Below, piece after piece: positions 51,600 to 59,752 of a stretch of DNA of 64,000 bases. Location: NCBI GenBank assembly GCA_910584235.1, contig CAJTZD010000006.1, forward strand, positions 27,462 to 91,461. The letters are read 5' to 3'. Every line of letters starts with the position of its first letter. The first letter of the stretch is position 1. The position numbers and the translations under genes are program-made. The notes under the pieces were generated by a model, which did no database searches, was not told the origin of the DNA, and saw only the letters and a program-made list of their open reading frames with translations. This DNA comes from an uncultured Acetatifactor sp. (GTDB lineage: Bacteria > Bacillota > Clostridia > Lachnospirales > Lachnospiraceae).

Positions 51600-53375
51600 T
51601 CATGCCGTGGCCTCATGGTGAATCTGCAATTCATACAGCTTCTTATAAATGCCGTCCTGGGCCAGCAGCTCCTGATGGGTGCCCTGCTCCCTGATCTTGC
51701 CCTTGTGCATGACCATGATGCAGTCCGCGTGCTGAATGGTGGACAGGCGGTGGGCCACCATGATGGTAGTACGGCCCTGCATGAGCTTCTCCAGGGCCTC
51801 CTGGATCAGCAGCTCCGTCTCCGTGTCGATATTGGCCGTGGCCTCGTCCATGACCAGAATGCTGGGCTTGTGGGCCAGGGTCCTGGCGAAAGACAAGAGC
51901 TGTCTCTCCCCTGCGGAAAAGGTGGAGCCCCGCTCCGTCACCGGCTCCTGATAGCCGTCGGGGAGCTTTTCAATGAAATGGGAAGCGTTCACATACTCCG
52001 CCGCTGCCCGAATGTCCTCCTGGGTAATCTCCTCATTGTGCAGCCGGATATTGTACTCCACATTGCCCTCGAATATGAACACGTCCTGCTGCATCTGTCC
52101 GATGGCGCTGCGCAGCTGCTTTTTGCTCAGCTTCCTGATATCCACGCCGTCAATATAGATATTCCCTTTTTGAATATCGTAATACCGTCCGATCAGATTC
52201 AATATGGAGGATTTCCCTGCGCCGGTAGCCCCTACGAAAGCCACCCTTTCGCCGGGCTCTATGACAAAGGACACGTCCCGCAGCACATAATTTTCATTGT
52301 CATAGGCGAACCATACATGGGAGAATTCAATGCGCCCCTTAATCTCCGGCAGAACAACGGGATTCTCATCCTCCTTTACCAGCGGCTCCTCGCTCATAAT
52401 GGTAAAAATCTTCTCCGCGGAGGCGATGGAGGACTGCAGGGTGGAAAACTGCTCCGCCAGCTCCTGAATGGGCTCAAAGAAAGATTGGATATATTGCGCA
52501 AAAATATACAGCGTACCGATGGAAATGGTCCCGTTCAGCACATCTCTGCTGCCCACCCCAAGCACGATCATCAGCGCAAGAATACTGAGCATGAAAATCA
52601 GAGGGCGGAAAATGGCGAACACCATCATTTCCCGGTAAAAGGCCCGATACAGTTTATAATTCTTGTGGTTGAATTCCTCAAACTTTCGCCTCTCCCTGCC
52701 GAATATCTGGATAACGCGCATGCCGGAGATATTCTCGGACAGGAATGTGTTGATGTCCGTGAGCCTGGTCCTGGAAATGCGGTAGGTCTCCCTGGCGATC
52801 TTGCGGAACACCACTGTCAGCACCGCCACCACCGGCAGTAGCAGGAATGAGATGACGGACAGCCGCCAGTCCAGCATCAGCATCACGGCCGCCAGGCCGA
52901 TGATCTTCACGATGTTGCGGAACAGCCTCACCAGGATGCCTGAGTACATCTCGTCCAAAGCCTCCACGTCATTGGTCACCCTGGTCACCAGCTTCCCCAC
53001 CGGGGTCAGATCGAAATATCGGCTGCTGAGAGACTGGATATGGGCATACAGTTCCTTTCGCACCGTAAGGATAATGCTCTGTCCCGTCTTCTGCAAAAGC
53101 CAGGTCTGGGTAATATTGAACACAAAGCTCAGCACCAGGACGATGCCGTATTTCACGGCCGTGTCCACAATGACGCCGTAGTCCCCCCGGGTCTCGAACA
53201 GGTCGATGGCATCGCCTATCAGAATAGGGCGGTACAGGTCGAAGCCCGTCAGCGCCAGCACCAGCACCAGGCAGATCGCCACCCAGCCTATGTAAGGCTT
53301 CATATACGTCAGCAGATGAAGCAATGCGTTCCCTTTATAATTGGATTCGATCTTATCATCCGTCAAAGAACTCAT
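51600..53375 (-). CDS. ABC exporter half, consensus ATPase site (heterodimer partner 2)
   Basis: A 591-residue type IV exporter: six membrane segments then an ATPase. Walker A GATGAGKSSILNL; Walker B SILVMDEATANID with the catalytic Glu. The signature is TFSAGERQLLS rather than LSGGQ. The upstream partner has the opposite set: a good LSGGQ but Asp instead of the catalytic Glu. This complementary defect is the mark of heterodimeric exporters such as BmrCD and LmrCD with one degenerate ATP site. Substrate unknown; multidrug or lipid export is typical. Strong AGGAGG start. Confidence 0.93.
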   Translation of the reverse strand: MSSLTDDKIESNYKGNALLHLLTYMKPYIGWVAICLVLVLALTGFDLYRPILIGDAIDLFETRGDYGVIVDTAVKYGIVLVLSFVFNITQTWLLQKTGQSIILTVRKELYAHIQSLSSRYFDLTPVGKLVTRVTNDVEALDEMYSGILVRLFRNIVKIIGLAAVMLMLDWRLSVISFLLLPVVAVLTVVFRKIARETYRISRTRLTDINTFLSENISGMRVIQIFGRERRKFEEFNHKNYKLYRAFYREMMVFAIFRPLIFMLSILALMIVLGVGSRDVLNGTISIGTLYIFAQYIQSFFEPIQELAEQFSTLQSSIASAEKIFTIMSEEPLVKEDENPVVLPEIKGRIEFSHVWFAYDNENYVLRDVSFVIEPGERVAFVGATGAGKSSILNLIGRYYDIQKGNIYIDGVDIRKLSKKQLRSAIGQMQQDVFIFEGNVEYNIRLHNEEITQEDIRAAAEYVNASHFIEKLPDGYQEPVTERGSTFSAGERQLLSFARTLAHKPSILVMDEATANIDTETELLIQEALEKLMQGRTTIMVAHRLSTIQHADCIMVMHKGKIREQGTHQELLAQDGIYKKLYELQIHHEATA

Positions 53376-53404
53376 CTGAAATCCTCCTAAATCTTCCGGT
53401 TCAT

Positions 53405-55183
53405 CTAAATTGCCGTCAGCTCCTGCTCCAGCTGCTGCTTCTCATAGATATGCGCATAGAACCCTCCCAGCTCCAGAAGCTCTCCGTGGGTGCCGTACTC
53501 GGTGAGTTCCCCCTCCGTAAGCACCGCGATATGATCCGCTTTCTGCAGAGTGGAAATTCTGTGCGCGACTACAATTGTAGTCTTCCCTTTCCGAAGCTCC
53601 ATCAGATTCTCCAAAATCTGTTCCTCCGTATCCGTGTCCACGGCCGACAGAGAATCGTCCAGTATCAGCACCGATGCATCCATGAGAAGCGCCCTGGCGA
53701 TGGAGCTCCTCTGCTTCTGCCCTCCGGAGAGGGTCACGCCCCGCTCTCCCACCAGTGTCCTGTACTCATCGGGGAATTCCACGATATTGTCGTGAATACA
53801 GGCGGCCCGGGCCGCTTTCCGGATACTGGAACGCAATTCCGGGTGGTCACTGATCCGCTCTTCCAGCCCGAAAGCAATGTTCTCCTCCAAAGTGTCCGAG
53901 AACAGGAAATTGTCCTGGGGCACATAGGCCATATCCCTGTGGAGTACGGCCAGCGGGAAATCCGTGATGGGCCTGCCGTCCAAAAGCAATGCCCCCTCCT
54001 CACAGTCATAGACCCGCAAAAGCAAATCCGCCAGACTGGATTTTCCGCTTCCTGTCCGTCCCAGGATTCCCAGCATCTCACCCTCCCCCACATGGAGGCT
54101 TACGTTTTTCAGCACGGGCTCCTCCCCGTCCGGATAGGTAAAGGTCAGGTTCTTTAATGTAATATCCCCTTTGATATGTACATCCTTTCCCGCAAGGGAC
54201 GCCGGCACCTTGTCCACAATGTCCGGCTCCTCCCTGAAGATGGCGGCTATCCTCTGGAATGCCGCTGCCGCCTGGGAAAAGTTGTTGATGCAGTCCCCGC
54301 AGGCGATCATAGGCCATACCAGCATACCGATATAAGAGTTGAACGCCACAAATTTCCCGATGGATATGCTTCCCGCCAGCACCAGCCGTCCGCCGAACAA
54401 TAATGTCATCAAAAGGCTGATGCCTATAACCGAATCCAGCGCGGGGCCGAACACCGCCCGCAGCTTCACCACGGAGAGATTCTTCTCCATGCTGTTCCTG
54501 CTGGCTTGCTCAAAGGCCTTGAAATCTTCGTCCTCCTGTACGAAAGCTTTCAGCACCCGCACGCCCGCCAGACTTTCCTGCACCTTGTCCGACAGGTTGG
54601 AGAAAGCCTCCTGTCTTTTGGTTTGGCGCTTCTTCGCTTCTATTCCATAAAAATAACAGCCGACGGCAATGAAAATCATGGGTACCAGAGCCAGAAGCGT
54701 CATCCGAAAATCCACGTACACCACCATCTTCACCAGAACCATGGCCGTCATCACCACGGCATCGAACACCGTCACCACCGCCATGCCCACTGCCATGCGG
54801 ATGGCCTGTAGATCATTGGTGAACCGGGCCATCAGATCCCCGGTCTTGTGGCTGTTGAAATACCGGGCCGACAGGGTCTCCAGATGCCCGAACATATCGT
54901 CTCTGAGCCGGTATTCAATGCCCCTGGCCGCGCCGAAGATGAAATATCTCCACCCAAACCGGCCTATGGCCATCACCGCTCCCGCTATAAACAGCTTCAG
55001 AACCAGTTCTATTACGCCCTCGTAGGCAAGTTTGCCTGCCGTCAGGCCGTCAATGATCTCGCCGGTATACTGAGGAACATAAAGATTTGCCAGATCCACA
55101 AGAGTCAGCACAATGACTCCTCCCAGATAAAACCACTTATACTCCAATATGTACGGAAGCAGGGAAAATTTCTTTTGTCTCAT
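53405..55183 (-). CDS. ABC exporter half, degenerate ATPase site (heterodimer partner 1)
   Basis: A 592-residue exporter half with six membrane segments and an ATPase: Walker A GRTGSGKSSLADLL, signature LSGGQKQRSSIARAL, Walker B SVLILDDSLSAVD, where Asp replaces the catalytic Glu. H-loop VAHRIST. It precedes partner 2 by 29 bases. A remnant of a small helix-turn-helix gene lies upstream, where such exporters often have a regulator. Confidence 0.93.
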   Translation of the reverse strand: MRQKKFSLLPYILEYKWFYLGGVIVLTLVDLANLYVPQYTGEIIDGLTAGKLAYEGVIELVLKLFIAGAVMAIGRFGWRYFIFGAARGIEYRLRDDMFGHLETLSARYFNSHKTGDLMARFTNDLQAIRMAVGMAVVTVFDAVVMTAMVLVKMVVYVDFRMTLLALVPMIFIAVGCYFYGIEAKKRQTKRQEAFSNLSDKVQESLAGVRVLKAFVQEDEDFKAFEQASRNSMEKNLSVVKLRAVFGPALDSVIGISLLMTLLFGGRLVLAGSISIGKFVAFNSYIGMLVWPMIACGDCINNFSQAAAAFQRIAAIFREEPDIVDKVPASLAGKDVHIKGDITLKNLTFTYPDGEEPVLKNVSLHVGEGEMLGILGRTGSGKSSLADLLLRVYDCEEGALLLDGRPITDFPLAVLHRDMAYVPQDNFLFSDTLEENIAFGLEERISDHPELRSSIRKAARAACIHDNIVEFPDEYRTLVGERGVTLSGGQKQRSSIARALLMDASVLILDDSLSAVDTDTEEQILENLMELRKGKTTIVVAHRISTLQKADHIAVLTEGELTEYGTHGELLELGGFYAHIYEKQQLEQELTAI

Positions 55184-55332
55184 GTAAGCTCACACCCCTC
55201 GAACTTTTCAGAAGAATTCCTCTTGGCCGCGGCAGAGCGCGCCGCAGATATTCATTTTACCCCTATACGGCCGACAGCGTCAATACTGTGGGCAATTTAT
55301 AATCGTAAACTTTTTATAAACTGCCCGTTCCC

Positions 55333-55419
55333 TTATTCCCCATCCTCCGCATACTCCTGGATGGCTTCCGGCCGACAGGACAGCGCCTTGCCGATGGCCT
55401 CCAGTGTGGTAAAGCACAT
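55333..55419 (-). pseudogene. remnant of an XRE/Cro-type HTH regulator (C-terminal end only)
   Basis: Minus-strand reading from ATG 55419 gives 28 residues (MCFTTLEAIGKALSCRPEAI ... EYAEDGE) and a TAA. This fits the last helices and tail of small HTH_26-type regulators (TLxxICxALxCxPGDxxEY). The expected N-terminal helices cannot be followed upstream in any frame. No ribosome site. The rest of the 318-base gap between the exporter and TatD holds nothing I recognise. Confidence 0.4.
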
Positions 55420-55501
55420 AGCTTTCGCCTTATGGGGCCGCCATGCTGAGGCCTTTGGCTCATGGCCGCCCCAGTTCTACGACACATGGGAAAAATCTCC
55501 C

Positions 55502-56293
55502 TCACATATCTTCCATGCGGTACAGCCTCAGGGAATTCTCCCAGACAGCCCTCTTCACCTCTTCCTGGCCGATTCCCTTTATCTGCGCCATGGCCGCCAC
55601 TACCCAGGGCAGATACAGGGAACAGTTGCGTTTCCCCCGGTAGGGCACGGGCGCCAGGTAGGGACAGTCTGTCTCCAGCACAATCCTGTCCAGCGGAATA
55701 TACGCCACGGCCTCTTTCAGCTTCTTTGCGTTCTGAAAGGTGAGCACTCCCCCTATGCCGAAAAAGAAGCCCATGTCCAGGAATGTCCTGGCGGTCTCTT
55801 TTGTATAGGAAAAGCAGTGGATCACCCCTCCGATTTCCCCTGCCCTTTGCGCTTTCATTATGTCCTCTGTGTCTTTGGCCGCGTCTCTGGAGTGGACGAT
55901 CACCGGAAGCCTAAACTCCCTGGCCAAATCCAACTGACGGGCGAACCATTTCTTCTGAACCTCCCGCTTTGGCTGATCCCAATAATAGTCCAGTCCGATC
56001 TCGCCCACCGCCACGCATTTTGAAGCACTGTACATTTCCCTCAGACGCTCACAGGCCCCCTCCTGCTCCAACTGGGCGGTTTCGTTTGGGTGGATACCGA
56101 TTGCGCCGTAAATAAATTCATATTTTTCCGTCAGCGCCAGGGTGCGTTCGCAGGAGGCCAGACTGGCCCCCACATTTACCACCCTGACGATTCCCTGCCC
56201 GGGCAGGCTCTCTAACAGAGCGTCTCTGTCCTCGTCGAATGCCTTATCGTCGTAATGGGCATGGGTGTCAAAAATCCCTTTCACTTCTGTCAT
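55502..56293 (-). CDS. TatD family metal-dependent hydrolase (DNase)
   Basis: A 263-residue TIM-barrel hydrolase. Metal ligands: FDTHAHYDD, GEIGLDYYWD, VIVHSRDA, GVIHCFSYT and LETDCPYLAP. The start follows GGAGG. Family enzymes have 3'-5' exonuclease activity on DNA and RNA; in Firmicutes the gene is usually near metG and ksgA, which are not here. Confidence 0.94.
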   Translation of the reverse strand: MTEVKGIFDTHAHYDDKAFDEDRDALLESLPGQGIVRVVNVGASLASCERTLALTEKYEFIYGAIGIHPNETAQLEQEGACERLREMYSASKCVAVGEIGLDYYWDQPKREVQKKWFARQLDLAREFRLPVIVHSRDAAKDTEDIMKAQRAGEIGGVIHCFSYTKETARTFLDMGFFFGIGGVLTFQNAKKLKEAVAYIPLDRIVLETDCPYLAPVPYRGKRNCSLYLPWVVAAMAQIKGIGQEEVKRAVWENSLRLYRMEDM

Positions 56294-56417
56294 AATGCCT
56301 CCATGCTGTCTTCATTGGCTTCAGCCTGTTTTTTCGTTCTCTTTGTCCCCGTCTCTGCCGGGCCCTGTGAAAATGTCTCCCGTTTCCGCGTTTTTTCCCA
56401 AAAAGCTCCGTTTCTAA

Positions 56418-57047
56418 CTACGGCTTGGCGTTCACCGGTGTCCCATAGTAGACTTTTCCCGGCTCCAGAATCCGGAGCTGCCCGTTCTCCAGAGAAAGAA
56501 TGGACGCCGCGCAGTTGGGCAGTCCGATCTCCCAGAACTTTTCCAGCGGAATAGGGCCCACGGCGCTCAACAGACATCTGTTGAAAGCGCCATGGGCCAC
56601 AATCAGGATTCGGCTGCAGCTTTCCTCCAGCGGAACAATCCGCTCCCGCAAAAAAGCCTGTCCCCTGGCCATCACCTCCTGAAAGGATTCGGCCCCTCCC
56701 CGGGGGCAAAAACACTGAGGCCTGCAGAAGAAATCATGCAGCGGATGCTCCGCATCCGTCTTCGGCCGATCAAAGGCTCCGCCCTCACAGTCGCCGAAGC
56801 CCATCTCTATCAGCCGTTCATCGGTTTCCAGCGGGACATTACGCCCCGCTAAGAGAATCTGCGCCGTTTCATACGCCCTCTTTAAGGGAGAGCTGAAAGC
56901 CCGGTCAAAGGGCAGCCCGGCCAGGGATTTGGCAGTCTCCACTGCCAGCTCCCTGCCGAATTCGTTCAGGGGGATATCGCTGTGCCCCTGGAGTCTGCGC
57001 TCCTTATTCCAATCCGTCTCCCCATGTCTGATCAGATATATCTCCAC
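56418..57047 (-). CDS. histidine phosphatase family protein (phosphoglycerate-mutase-like)
   Basis: A 209-residue protein. Catalytic motif IYLIRHGETDWNKERRLQG; second His in IVAHGAFNR; acidic residue in MGFGDCEGG. The start is GTG at 57047 with GGGAAAGGG upstream. Members dephosphorylate varied small molecules (CobC-, GpmB-like); the substrate is not deducible. An 8-bp hairpin, GCCGGCCA / TGGCCGGC (57067-57091), lies directly upstream. Confidence 0.92.
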   Translation of the reverse strand: MEIYLIRHGETDWNKERRLQGHSDIPLNEFGRELAVETAKSLAGLPFDRAFSSPLKRAYETAQILLAGRNVPLETDERLIEMGFGDCEGGAFDRPKTDAEHPLHDFFCRPQCFCPRGGAESFQEVMARGQAFLRERIVPLEESCSRILIVAHGAFNRCLLSAVGPIPLEKFWEIGLPNCAASILSLENGQLRILEPGKVYYGTPVNAKP

Positions 57048-57102
57048 TTTCGTGCCCTTTCCCTGTGCCGGCCATGTCTCCTGTGGCCGGCTGAGCCTCT
57101 CC

Positions 57103-58521
57103 TTAGGATTGTCTTATCTTTACGCCGTCCACGTTCTTCTTTACTGCCAGCGCCAGGAAAGCGTCCCTGCCGTTTACCGTCTGGAACGAAAATGCTTTAT
57201 CCGCATTGTCCCAGAGGGCAGTGCCCTGATAGTAGAACCTGGCCACATAGGATTCGTAGGCCACCCTGACCTTGCCGCTGCGCACCGAGCCTGAAATGGT
57301 TTCCGGCTCCACCCGCTCCAGCTTCGACACATCCACCACAGTGAAAGCGCCGGTGCCCATGAAAGCGGTCCAGTACTTCTCTCCCAGTCTTCCGTATAGC
57401 ATGCTGTCCTTTTTGCGCTCCCGGAATGTCCATTCCTCTCCCGCTTTCAGGAAATCCCCGGCAAATTCTTCCTGAGCATCCGGGGCGGGGAATGCTTTCC
57501 TGACATACTTTCCCATCCGCTTGAGCACCTTTCCGGGCTTGGATATCTTCTTCTGAACCCACAGGATAAAGAGTCCCGTAAGCTCTCCCAAAAGCAGTCC
57601 CAAAGGCAGATGGAACACCATAAGCCCCTGTACCGGCGTCTTGGCAAAGAAGCCGATGGCTCCCAGCACCGCCACCCAGATGACCACAGCCAGATAGGCG
57701 GAGCGGTATGACCTGTTCAGGCAATACTGGCACCATTCCTCCACCCAGCCTCTCTGCTCATACAGGAAGCGGTCCATTGCGCTGGCCAAATCCCCAGGCG
57801 CGGCTTTCTTTTTCCCTTTGCCCCTGGTGAAAAGGGAAATCAGCGAGCCCAGAGCAATCAGGGCGCTTAGGGCCGCCGCGAAAATGCAGATCCAGATCTG
57901 GGGTATTTCCAGGCCGTTTATGCTTCCGCTGGATATGCAGTACCATTCCGACTGGGCGGTGCCCTGTGAAAGCTTTTGACACATTTCCGCCAGGACCTTA
58001 CCATAGTCGTCGCCGAAATAAGCCTCATAATACCCCTCCGAATCCCGGAAATCATCATACATGCCCACAATCTCGCTCTCCAGCAGCGCGGCAGCGGCCT
58101 TTTCTACGGCAGCTTGGTCCATGAGCTCCAGGGTCCCCTCCACCACAGCGGGCGTCATATCCTTTGTGGCCCTCAGATCTGCAGCCAGCTCCAGATTGTA
58201 CAGCAGGCTTGCGTAGTCCCCGTCGCTCTGTTCGGCCTCTATTATACAGAAGAAAGCCTGTCTCTCCGGATCATAAACTACATATCCGTAATCTTTTACT
58301 CTGTCCTGATCTCCGGAATAATACTCCGCCGGATAGTCTGCCACCGGATATGCCACCTCCCGGGATATGTATTCTCCCTGGTAGCGCGCCGGGTCGTCTC
58401 CCGCTTCGAGAGGAGCGGCCCCTCCCCGGAGCTTCAGAAACTGAGGCCCTGCCTGGATCCACAGGACCACCGCTGCCGCCAGTGCGCATACCATTGTTAC
58501 GATATTTGCTGCTTTTTTCAT
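57103..58521 (-). CDS. multi-pass membrane protein of unknown function (DUF6709-like)
   Basis: A 472-residue protein. An N-terminal membrane segment (IVTMVCALAAAVVLWIQAG) is followed by about 170 extracytoplasmic residues (GEYISREVAYPVADYPAEYY, VVYDPERQAFFCIIEAEQ), three more membrane segments (about 205-230, 275-293, 298-322) and a cytoplasmic C-terminal domain. The external part resembles in layout that of the single-pass protein at 59753-60439, so the two may be related. Start follows GAAAGGAAGAG. The DUF name is from memory of similar Lachnospiraceae proteins and is tentative. Confidence 0.7.
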   Translation of the reverse strand: MKKAANIVTMVCALAAAVVLWIQAGPQFLKLRGGAAPLEAGDDPARYQGEYISREVAYPVADYPAEYYSGDQDRVKDYGYVVYDPERQAFFCIIEAEQSDGDYASLLYNLELAADLRATKDMTPAVVEGTLELMDQAAVEKAAAALLESEIVGMYDDFRDSEGYYEAYFGDDYGKVLAEMCQKLSQGTAQSEWYCISSGSINGLEIPQIWICIFAAALSALIALGSLISLFTRGKGKKKAAPGDLASAMDRFLYEQRGWVEEWCQYCLNRSYRSAYLAVVIWVAVLGAIGFFAKTPVQGLMVFHLPLGLLLGELTGLFILWVQKKISKPGKVLKRMGKYVRKAFPAPDAQEEFAGDFLKAGEEWTFRERKKDSMLYGRLGEKYWTAFMGTGAFTVVDVSKLERVEPETISGSVRSGKVRVAYESYVARFYYQGTALWDNADKAFSFQTVNGRDAFLALAVKKNVDGVKIRQS

Positions 58522-58675
58522 CTCTCTCTTCCTTTCATTTTGTCTCTATGAGCCATCTGAAATATTATACAAAAAAATCCGGACGAATTCAAGTACCAAC
58601 GAACCTTTCGGCGCGCAAAACCAGACGCAAAAACAGATATTACAATCGCTTTTCCCAAAAATCATCCCTATTGCT

Positions 58676-58734
58676 TCACATCCTCCCATTGCCTGGGTTT
58701 CGGTTCGGGCAACGTAGACATTTTATCACATGAT
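58676..58734 (-). repeat. decayed copy of the toxin promoter/leader region
   Basis: About 80 percent identical to 59017-59074, the leader and -10 of the small toxin-like gene. The ribosome site (GGGAGGATGTGA) remains, but the start codon position now reads ATA, and the downstream coding similarity fades. It is the relic of a duplicated toxin gene. Confidence 0.65.
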
Positions 58735-58770
58735 GGGGACTTTTTCTTCCTGAATATTAACTTTTGTATC

Positions 58771-58799
58771 TTGTAATCGTAAAATGCATATGCTATAAT
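58771..58799 (+). promoter_or_regulatory. promoter of the antisense (antitoxin-like) RNA
   Basis: TTGTAA (58771-58776), exactly 17 bases, TATAAT (58794-58799), with TG in the extended -10 position. One of the best promoters in the window although no ORF follows it. Confidence 0.8.
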
Positions 58800-58805
58800 G
58801 CCTTT

Positions 58806-58890
58806 AGGCACAAGGAAACTAGATGTCCATTGTCTCAAAAGAATGAGCCCCCTCGGCGCTGCGACGCCTTGGGGGCTCCTCTTGTTTTTT
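58806..58890 (+). ncRNA. predicted type I antitoxin-like RNA
   Basis: About 85 bases from the predicted start to the T-run of a strong terminator. The RNA contains AGGAAACTAG (58813-58822) and ATGTCCATTG (58823-58832). Both blocks recur in the same order at 58990-58999 and 59005-59014, on the strand opposite the toxin message, so the RNA is antisense to the toxin start codon and first codons, with a 5-base bulge. Its 3' half is the shared terminator. Confidence 0.7.
58845..58890. terminator. bidirectional terminator shared by toxin message and antisense RNA
   Basis: GAGCCCCC (58845-58852) and GGGGGCTC (58871-58878) with an inner GGCG/CGCC pair. On the plus strand TGTTTTTT follows; on the minus strand ATTCTTTTG follows. 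It can end both convergent transcripts. Confidence 0.85.
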
Positions 58891-58913
58891 ATCGTGGTCA
58901 AGCGTCCACTCGG

Positions 58914-59012
58914 TTAGTTGTCCCTGTTGTCATGCCGGTCTAACCATTTGCCGATGAAAAGGCACACTACACCGGCTGCGACCGACACTAGGAAACTAGT
59001 GATTATGTCCAT
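58914..59012 (-). CDS. 32-residue membrane peptide, probable type I toxin
   Basis: The ATG at 59012 follows GGGAGGAGGTGA, the strongest ribosome site in the region. The peptide begins MDIITSFLVSVAAGVVCLF, a single membrane helix, then GKWLD and a charged tail (RHDNRDN). Size, hydrophobic helix and charged end match small membrane toxins of type I toxin-antitoxin systems (Fst/TxpA/holin-like). An antisense RNA gene with a strong promoter faces it across a shared terminator. The gene is too short for usual ORF callers. Confidence 0.75.
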   Translation of the reverse strand: MDIITSFLVSVAAGVVCLFIGKWLDRHDNRDN

Positions 59013-59059
59013 TGGCTCACCTCCTCCCTTGTCCGGGTATCGGTTTGGACAACATGGAC

Positions 59060-59068
59060 ATTATATCA
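59060..59068 (-). promoter_or_regulatory. extended -10 promoter of the toxin-like gene
   Basis: TGA-TATAAT on the minus strand (TATAAT at 59060-59065); the -35 is poor (TAGAAC). The leader would be about 40 bases. Confidence 0.6.
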
Positions 59069-59351
59069 CATGATCTGACATTGTTCTACTCTTTTTCATG
59101 TGATGTGTTGTTTTCATTGTTTTTTTAAGTTCATTTACACCTACAATATCGTTGTCTCCGCTTTTTAGTTTTTCTATGAATGTTGGTATTTCATTTTGAA
59201 ATTGCTCTAATAAATTTTCTTTGCTTACTCCTGTCATAGCTGTTAATAAGTCTATACTGTTTGTTATTGTCTGATTCCATACTTCGCCAATTTTTATAGC
59301 ATCTTGCCGGGGCTTCCGGATCCGGGAGCGGGGTCCTGACTGCCATGTCAT
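59061..59351 (-). pseudogene. AT-rich gene fragment of foreign composition
   Basis: The stretch 59090-59300 is strikingly AT-rich. A minus-strand frame runs through it with well-behaved protein-like content (KIGEVWNQTITNSIDLLTAM, GVSKENLLEQFQNEIPTFIE, KLKSGDNDIVGVNELKKTMK) to a stop at 59061. Upstream the frame enters GC-rich sequence with no ribosome site, so the 5' end has been lost. No family recognised. It lies between the toxin-like locus and tRNA-Lys, suggesting the remains of an acquired segment. Confidence 0.35.
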
Positions 59352-59555
59352 CCTGATGTGGTCTGCAGGTTCCGTTTCCGGATTTTCTCTGTCGCCTTTC
59401 TGCCTGTCTCTGTAATCGCCTTTCCGTCTATTCCTGTCCCTTTATCCGATTTTCCTTATGTCCGTCTGCGCTACCTGATTTTTCCGCTTAGCCCTCCGGC
59501 CACAAAAAAAGAACCGTCCCCAAGGCTCATATGTCCTCAAAAACAGTCCTTACAA

Positions 59556-59628
59556 TGCGCCATCAGGGGCTCGAACCCTGGACACCCTGATTAAGAGTCA
59601 GGTGCTCTACCAACTGAGCTAATGGCGC
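59556..59628 (-). tRNA. tRNA-Lys (anticodon CTT)
   Basis: Full cloverleaf of 73 bases: acceptor GCGCCAT/ATGGCGC, D arm TAGCTCAGTTGGTAGAGC, anticodon arm CCTGA-CTCTTAA-TCAGG with CTT, T arm CAGGGTTCGAGCCCCTG, discriminator A. The CCA end is not encoded. Confidence 0.97.
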
Positions 59629-59752
59629 ATCTCTTATGTGCCGTGCCGCTTTCGCTACACAATGTCTCTCACAAGAACAAGATAGATTATATATTATTGC
59701 GTCCATAAATGCAAGTGTTTTTTGCAATTTTTTTAAATTTTTTTAAATATTC

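Noticed and set aside
50688..52841. A 717-codon plus-strand open frame opposite the ABC exporter and GNAT genes
   Set aside because: It is antisense to three clear protein families, has no ribosome site and no recognisable domain; high GC content keeps the opposite frame open.
59300..59556. Integration (att) duplicate of the tRNA-Lys 3' end
   Set aside because: I searched by eye for a second copy of the tRNA 3' end between 58.5 and 59.55 kb and found none; an island cannot be claimed on this basis. A GGGGACGG-type motif near 59.51 kb resembles sequences common in Firmicutes but could not be assigned.
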